Shown here one piece after another: positions 57,919 through 64,000 of a stretch of DNA of 64,000 nucleotides. The first letter of the stretch is position 1. Each line of letters starts with the position of its first letter. This DNA comes from Inonotus obliquus (taxonomy: Eukaryota > Basidiomycota > Agaricomycetes > Hymenochaetales > Hymenochaetaceae). The translations under genes and the position numbers were made by a program. Below the pieces are notes generated by a model. It did no database searches. It was not told the DNA's origin and saw nothing but the letters and a program-made list of their open reading frames with translations. The stretch covers positions 3,038,001-3,102,000 of the forward strand of contig JAJHTX010000004.1 of NCBI GenBank assembly GCA_032164295.1. Reading direction: 5' to 3'.

Positions 57919-60224
57919 ATGTCGGACGACGCGCCTGATTTTTCGGCCATTTTAGATGACCTTTTTATCGGAAAGTAAGTAGTAGCTTTGCCAGACGTGT
58001 TCGGAGGGCTGGTCATTGACAAGGGCGTTTTGTCGTGAAAAGCTTGGCGGCAGCAAAGACACTACATGAGCATCCTGAACTAGGCATCACCCACGTCCTT
58101 TCAGTATGCCCGGATTACCCAGAAACTCGAGTCAGTGCGAGCGCTGTAAAACATGCGTCCAGTCCTACCGTGTTGCGTCCAGTACACCGTTGCATTTCAG
58201 TCCAGGATTCCGAATATGAAGACATCCTTGTTCACCTCCCGTCGGCCATTGCCTTCATAAGAGATGCGTTAGAGCCTTTCCGGTCATCTGGGAAGTTAGA
58301 TGGTCAGCAGACAGAGAGTGACCACCAGGATTGTAAACAAGAAGCCGAGTTAGAGTTACGAGAAGACTCGGACTTTTTCCCTCGCAAGAAGCACAAAGTT
58401 CTTGTCCACTGCGTCATGGGGATTTCCCGCTCGACGACTGTCGTCTGTGCCTATTGTGAGTGTCTAATATCCAAAAGATTTTCGAGCTGCTAATACTCAA
58501 CTTCGTCAAGTGATGGCCACACAACATTTGTCTTTTACAGCTGCGTTAATGTTCATCCGAAGGCGTATGTTCTTTTGAGTTCGTCTATTCTTGACACGAC
58601 ACATGAGCTTATGCCGATTGATAAAGGCCGCCCTCGAGTTCACCCAAACTATGGGTTTCGACGGCAGCTGCAGATATTTGGGGACTGCGGCTGTTTCGCG
58701 GATTATTCTGCACCACTCCAAACACACCCGGCATATTCAACGTGGCAGCGCAAAAAGAAACGCGAAATCACTAAATACCTCAGTCGTTTAGAGAACGTCG
58801 TAGACATTAGACTAGACGATGAAAATGAGGTGACCATATCTCTTACAGAGTGCGTTTTCAGTTTCCCTGTCATGGTGAGAATGACAACCTCTGACCCCTA
58901 CTAATCCCATTGCAAGTGATTTCCCAACGGACCAGCTCGAGGCTTCGTCGCTTCTCAGTGAAGCCGGTGCCACGCATTTCTTGACTATATCTCCTGCTTC
59001 TTTGCCTTCTTCCTTAACACCTCCCTCAGCCGCACTTCGTGTGAGGAGACCATCTGGTCTTCTGAGTCCATTCATGAGTCCAACACCCAGCTCGATGTCG
59101 CCTCCAGACTCAGCCGCATCGAGTCCACTTTCATCTCGGTCATCTTCATTTTCTAATGCTTCTCGGATCTCATCACCTATCTCTCCTCCATCTACGGCTG
59201 CTACGTCTGTCCTCTCCCTCCCCTGTTTACTCCCACCATCGAAGTTGAGATTAGAAGTCTCGTCCTCTGACTCTGATGCAGAGTCCGAGAACGATGATGA
59301 ATTGTGTTCCGAGCCGGATTATCTCGCGCTGGCAGGCGTCGACTACCTTCATATTGCCGTCAAGGATTCCGATTCCAGTGGTCTCCTGCTGCGCCTGAGT
59401 GAAGCGGTTTGCTTCATTCAGCATGCGTTGGACGATGGTCCTTCCGAGTCCGTAAGGGACTTGGTTGCGCCGGGTACAAAGGATGACCGGCAAAGACGTA
59501 TTTTAGTCCATTGCACGACAGAATCGCGAGCTTGCGCTGTTGTTTGTGCGTACCTCATGTCCTGTAAGGGACTGTCGCCTCCTCAGGCCTATTCTATTCT
59601 AGAAAAAGGTATGTAACAACACTTGATTAGACGTATCTGTATTTCTCATAATTATATATTCTAGCCCAACCCCTGTTCAACCCGACCAAATCATTTGTTA
59701 CACTACTACAACTCTTCCATGACTGCGACTATCATCCCTCACTTGACCATCCTCGCGTCCAAGCGTGGCTCTCAGGGTCTCCAAAATCCCCTACCACTCG
59801 TTCCAATTCTTCCTTGTCCGTTTCTAGTATCCCCGATAATTCTCGAAGATCGAACCAACCCCGAATAATAAACCGTCGAAGAGAATCGGAGTCAGAAGCT
59901 GAAGATTCGATATCTTTACACCGGAAGCTTGGGACGCCTGTACGTTGTGGGTCGTTCTCGAATGCTTATCTTCAGCAGACCTCGAACGACAACGCCGCAG
60001 CGACTCAAGAACATTCAAATCACTCTACGTCTCCGAATGTGAACACGTCACGGCATACCGGACATGGAGCTACGCATAATTTGGACGTTGAAGCGCTTTT
60101 GAAACGGTTTCAGGGAGTGGGAGATCCGGATTTTGCGTTTGATGTTGAAGCGTTTCGTGGTGCTTTACGTGGTATTGCTGCGGGTGAGGAAAAGAAGAGC
60201 GGTCGTGTACGTGGTACGAGGTAG
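57919..60224 (+). CDS. Tandem dual-specificity phosphatase, one degenerate domain
   Basis: Multi-exon gene. The ATG at 57919 starts MSDDAPDFSAILDDLFIGNL, spliced to LGITHVLSVCPDYPETRVSA. Domain 1 continues RCISVQDSEYEDILVHLPSA (general-acid Asp region) and the P-loop VHCVMGISRSTTVVCAY (HCX5R, 58407-58430), then MATQHLSFTAALMFIRRRRP and VHPNYGFRRQLQIFGDCGCF. A long Ser/Pro-rich linker follows. Domain 2 reads DYLALAGVDYLHIAVKDSDS (acid-loop position), RLSEAVCFIQHALDDG and the loop VHCTTESRACAVVCAY (59509-59529), then SCKGLSPPQAYSILEKAQPL and FNPTKSFVTLLQLFHDCDYH. The spacing in domain 2 is C-x4-R with no Gly, so it should be inactive. The C-terminus is disordered, with a conserved-looking helical end (LKRFQGVGDPDFAFDVEAF). 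It probably dephosphorylates Ser/Thr/Tyr of a signalling protein; the partner is unknown. Confidence 0.87.
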
Positions 60225-61314
60225 GTACAGTAATACACGGGGCGTCGGCGCGTGGAAGAGGGGCCTTTTTTTCTGAATTCTTTCTTGGTTTTATGAGGGG
60301 TGTTATTTATCATTCACCGGCGATTTACTGATCTCCCCTTTTTTCTCAAACTGCTGTTTGGAGTCCGTCGGAAGAGGAGCACGATTTATAGAGTGCTTTC
60401 AACTCGAGACCAGGGTCTTGCGGGTGTTTTTTTTTCTCATTTCGTCCTTCTATTTGTTCTCTCATTTAACAATATCATTTCTTGTACATACTTCACAAGG
60501 TTGGGAAAGTATAAACTCGACCAACCTGTCACACTAGTCACGTCACACGTACTAACCCGATTTGGAAGGACCCCGCGGCAAAAATCCTTGAGGGACATAT
60601 CATCAACCCAGAAGTTTTGTTAGTTTGCCTCTCATATTAATCAGTCTCAGGTTTCTGCAGCCTCATACCACTGCCTTATGAGTATTTCAAGACAGAAAAT
60701 AAAACCTACAACCCTCTGATAATAATTGCCTTTTATATACATGCCAAGCGTATTATAAAGACAAAAACTACATAATTATTTTGCATATGTAAGCGGCAAA
60801 TTTTGGAGCTCGAAAATTTGAACATATGCTGAAATGCACGGAAATTGCATTCCGAGTCATTTTGTAACACTCAGGTTTTCGCCTAAATTGGAAGTCAGTA
60901 AGTCCTTATTTTAGAAAAATAATTGCATAGAAATGTAGCTATGGATGTCCTCTTCACATCTATGGAGGCAGAGTACAGTTTTGAGGTTTTGTGCTGTATC
61001 AATTTCCGTTGAAGGAGTGGGGGAGGATAAGTATCCAAAAGGGGTAAGGCGCGGCATGTCACGGTTGGTCGAGTTTATACTTTCCCCAACCCAACCTTAT
61101 ACGTATATATGTTTGGTTTTACACTTTTTTGGATCTGTGCAATACACTCTCGAATGAATTAACGATGTCCTTGTCTTCCTTGATGGAGGAACAAGGTCGA
61201 CTGAACTCTTGCAAGGAATGAGGGTTTAGATAGGAATCAAAACATCCAAGTAAAATTCCATCCAACTATCACAGATAATACAGGAGGATATTGTACATAC
61301 TACATAGGATCATG
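60225..61314. other. Convergent 3' flanks, AT-rich
   Basis: T- and A-rich (about 60600-60950 especially). There are runs such as TTTTTTTTT near 60430. No gene, RNA gene or clear repeat seen. Confidence 0.5.
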
Positions 61315-62864
61315 TCAAAATGAAGAAAGTCGAGAGTTGGGAAATAGAGTCCGGATATTACTTTCCAAATCGGAATCGGAGTTGGAATGGGGAATTTGAA
61401 TGCGTATGGGATTGTTACTATTAGGGAGCTTTGCCTTGAGGATATTCAAGACCTTCAACGTCCAATCGTCTTGGCCAGTGATGCGAATACAATCGAGAGT
61501 CGGAGGTATGTTGTCTGATTGGTATTGGGTGGGTACGTCCCAAGAGAGGACTACGTTTCGTAAAAGCGTAAGGATTTCGATGTTTTTCGGTAGATTCGTA
61601 ATGATATCTTCTACAGTATCCAATCCGCTGAGGTGTGGTATCGGTTTACGATTAAAAGGCCATTCAATCGACACGGCCAGAGTGCGTATTCGATTATGTC
61701 GTTGTATGAATTGTCGTATAGCGTTACTCCGTTGCCTACGATTCGCGCTCTCCGGTTTCGTATTCGTATAGACCGTAGCTGAATCTATGCCGAATGCAGC
61801 GTTGTACGATTCGTCTATTCGCAAGTTCTCCTTCATAAGAATGGACATATCGGATAGGTTATCGCAATTGAGGGAGGAGAGGAAGCGAGTTAGGAGTGAG
61901 GCGGATGCTCGTCTCGAGATTTCAAGGGTGAAAGAGCGGAGATTCGGCATTTTGATAATGGGATCCTCTGCGTTCTCGTGCCACGCAGAGGTACCGAGAA
62001 ACGCGATGTTGAGGACTTCGATTCGAGAAGAGGAGCCAAGGAATTTCAGTAGCTCGCTGACGTGAATAGGGTCCTCGTTGAATGCAAGTTTACATTGTGT
62101 AGGAGTAGCGTCGAACAAGGGTCGAGGTATAAAATCGGTATCGATAGATTGAAGTCGTGGCATCAACCAAGTTTCGTATATATGCGTCAAAGGTTTGTCG
62201 CTCAATTGACGGTCGAGGTACTTTGACCACCTCATGGTGAGGTGGCGGAGGACGGGAAGGCGAGTGGCAACGAAGTGGTAGTACAGAATCGGTTCGTTGA
62301 TTGGAGAGATGTAGAGTTCTTCCAAACGATCGGAAAGAGCCATTATACCGGTGAAGTTGAGTGGACAATAAGAGAATGGTTCTATGCGAGCTTTGAGGTG
62401 CCTTGCTCGACTTCGTTCGGCAATGGTTGAGATTTGCTTCGAGGTTGAATGGAGCATCAATTCGCAATTGGACCAAATTTCTGGAGATGAGAGGACGATG
62501 GACCTAAAACGGCTGGAGACATGCGAGAGTCGGGAGGCGTCTTGGAGAGAGGAAGAGGCGTGACCGAGGATGATAGCGAGCAATTCGTCTGGTAAGCTTG
62601 AGAGGCCAAAAGACATTGCGAGTGCGTTGAGGTCGGATTCTGCACGGATGTATGCATTCTCGAGGGAGATTGTGAGAGAGCGGAGGGTAGCCAGGTGGGC
62701 TCTGAATTTGCTAAGATGAGCACGTGGGCTGTTATCGAGAGGAATTGAGTGGGAGTTATGTAAGAGATATTATGCAAGAAAGTATACCAGATTGAATCGG
62801 TATCTGTGTTGACGAGTGTGGCCAAGAGGGCGAGTAGATCGACAAGTTCACTCCGTTGAATCAT
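61315..62864 (-). CDS. F-box/LRR-type protein
   Basis: Two exons. The ATG at 62864 begins MIQRSELVDLLALLATLVNT, then an intron (GTATAC...CTTAG) joins to KFRAHLATLRSLTISLENAY and LNALAMS (a helical N-terminus common in Agaricomycete F-box proteins). The F-box itself is LSSLPDELLAIILGHASSSL, followed by SRLSHVSSRFRSIVLSSPEI and WSNC, which would bind Skp1 in an SCF ubiquitin ligase. The rest of the ~490 residues has leucine-rich strands (LEELYISPI, LPVLRHLTMRWSKYL, IEVLNIAFLGTSAWHE, MPNLRSFTLEISRRAS, IRTLAVSIEWPFNRKPIPHL, IEILTLLRNVVLSWDVPTQ), a variable substrate-recognition domain. The frame ends TLFPNSRLSSF-stop at 61317. Substrates unknown. Confidence 0.85.
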
Positions 62865-64000
62865 GCTTAGGGGCACAGCTTGTAGTTGAGGTCACTTTAT
62901 ATCTAACAACGGAAGCAATTACGTCAAGAGATGGTCGATCCCGAAGCCGAGGTGGAGTTCATTAATCGACAGGTCAGCTCAACGAGCAGGTCGACTTACG
63001 GATTTCGGATACCGATTGCTATCGGCACCGATACATGATTCCATTGATGACTAATGGTAAGCGGACCGATCTCTGGTAGCGGACCGTTCAAGAGGACAAT
63101 TCCGCCGATAACCGGAAACAGGGATCAAATACATGCATCAGTCATGCGAGTCCAGGTCAAGTCATCAGACAAGACAAGACAAGACCGTAGCTAGATTACT
63201 CAGTGCAAGGTCCTTTAGGTTTAAGAGATGGGTGATGAATGAGTTGGCGACTCGGCGTTGTGATTGATGACAACTCATGGTGACTGGCAATTCCCTGTTG
63301 TGCACCGTGCGTTCCCACGGACCTGCCGCGTCGTGCCGGTGATCGACGCAGCACTATGCGTTTACTTTTGAGACCCACATTCAACTTAGTCTTCCTCCAT
63401 CCATAATGCAGAGACAGCCATTTTTTTTATGCATTTATGTATTTTAATGCATCACTGGAGTAATTCATATAGATTTGTTTTGTAATTCTACAAAACCTCA
63501 CTGAGATACTGGGTATTTATACCCAATATCTCAGGAAGTACACAGTTTATTCGAGATTTTTTCTATATGAATTGAAGAATTGAGTGAGAAAATAATGACC
63601 ATGCTTTGTGCTGGTTGATTCTTCAAGTGGTCGTTGAATAAAGCAACTTGTACTGCTCAGTTTGGCCGATGTAAATTGTCCTAATTAGGAAGAAAGAGAT
63701 CACGTGCTGCTTCAGAATTGTGCTCGACTCACTTCAGATCACTCAAACTGACCAGGACTTGAAGCCAAAAAATCACAAAATTATCAATAAGGGCGTTAAT
63801 TACATGTGAGAGTGTTTTGAATCAATATAGAAAGATATATAGTCATGCATTGAGTCGATATTGCTGCTCATTGATTTGGAGAGCCTGTAATTGTCCAATA
63901 GAATTAGCAGCAGTAACTGGATGTGCACAATCTTGATGGTCACAGATGACATTCAACATCATTCAGATCAAGGACACAAATAAGAGAGAAAGATGAACTG
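62865..64000. other. Window end: F-box upstream and AT-rich, possible mobile-element edge
   Basis: 62865-63380 is ordinary sequence upstream of the F-box gene. From about 63410 the base composition becomes AT-rich. On the minus strand near 63845-63955 a short stretch reads MLNVICDHQDCAHPVTAANS and GQLQALQINEQQYRLNA before a stop, wording and codon choice unlike the neighbours, which could be a mobile-element open frame running off the window. Not enough is visible to identify it. Confidence 0.35.
63462..63573. repeat. 112-base imperfect inverted repeat (hairpin)
   Basis: Outer arms aattcatatag (63462-63472) and ctatatgaatt (63563-63573) are exact complements. The centre is a 15-base stem (63501-63515 with 63520-63534, one mismatch) around the loop TTTA. 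The intervening 28-base arms are equal in length but diverged. This may be a decayed MITE-like element, a terminal-inverted-repeat remnant or a transcribed hairpin. Confidence 0.65.

Noticed and set aside
57236..58022. Minus-strand open frames before the tandem phosphatase
   Set aside because: One overlaps the phosphatase exon 1 antisense; neither shows conserved motifs.

Overview
The window looks like nuclear DNA of a filamentous basidiomycete, most likely an Agaricomycete. Nearly every gene is broken by several introns of about 45-65 bases with GT...AG ends. Genes lie 150-1000 bases apart on both strands, and the families fit this group: PDR-type ABC transporters, DUF1996, a WW-like membrane protein, an F-box/LRR protein and fungal family PL14. 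There are no bacterial-style operons. I saw no rRNA or CRISPR array and no convincing tRNA. Exon boundaries were worked out by eye from reading frame and splice consensus, so gene outer limits are firmer than individual junctions.

Layout. 0-5 kb: a small secreted protein (-) and a secreted DUF1996 protein (+). 5.0-10.4 kb: a full-length PDR/ABCG transporter (-). 12.3-21 kb: a conserved housekeeping block with a class I histone deacetylase (RPD3), a SKI8-like WD40 protein, VPS41 and mitochondrial ribosomal protein bL34. 21.6-26.8 kb: a second PDR transporter, clearly paralogous to the first and on the same strand. 27.8-29.4 kb: a membrane-anchored histidine-acid phosphatase/phytase. 31.3-32.5 kb: a secreted ricin-B-fold lectin fused to a conserved fungal domain. 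33.3-38.2 kb: beta'-COP (SEC27) divergently paired with an alpha/beta hydrolase. 39.2-44.7 kb: a long disordered/WW-like/multi-TM protein, a four-exon AIM19 homologue and a peroxisomal-type CoA diphosphatase (PCD1/NUDT7). 45.2-47.0 kb: a second phytase paralogue. 47.6-48.8 kb: a PL14 lyase. 49-57 kb: less familiar fungal proteins. 57.9-60.2 kb: a tandem dual-specificity phosphatase whose second domain has lost the P-loop. 61.3-62.9 kb: an F-box/LRR protein. The last ~600 bases are AT-rich with a 112-base inverted repeat and may be the edge of a mobile element.

How the parts relate. Most genes are independent. Real connections are membrane traffic (VPS41 for vacuole fusion, SEC27 for COPI coats), secreted nutrient or cell-wall functions (two phytases, PL14, lectin, DUF1996), and export (two PDR pumps). 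Two gene families are each present as dispersed paralogues within 30 kb, which points to local duplication. I found no convincing new multi-gene system. The most unusual items are an HD-to-HE change in one phytase, the active-plus-degenerate phosphatase pair, a GC-AG intron, and an interrupted C-terminus in a GNAT-like gene.
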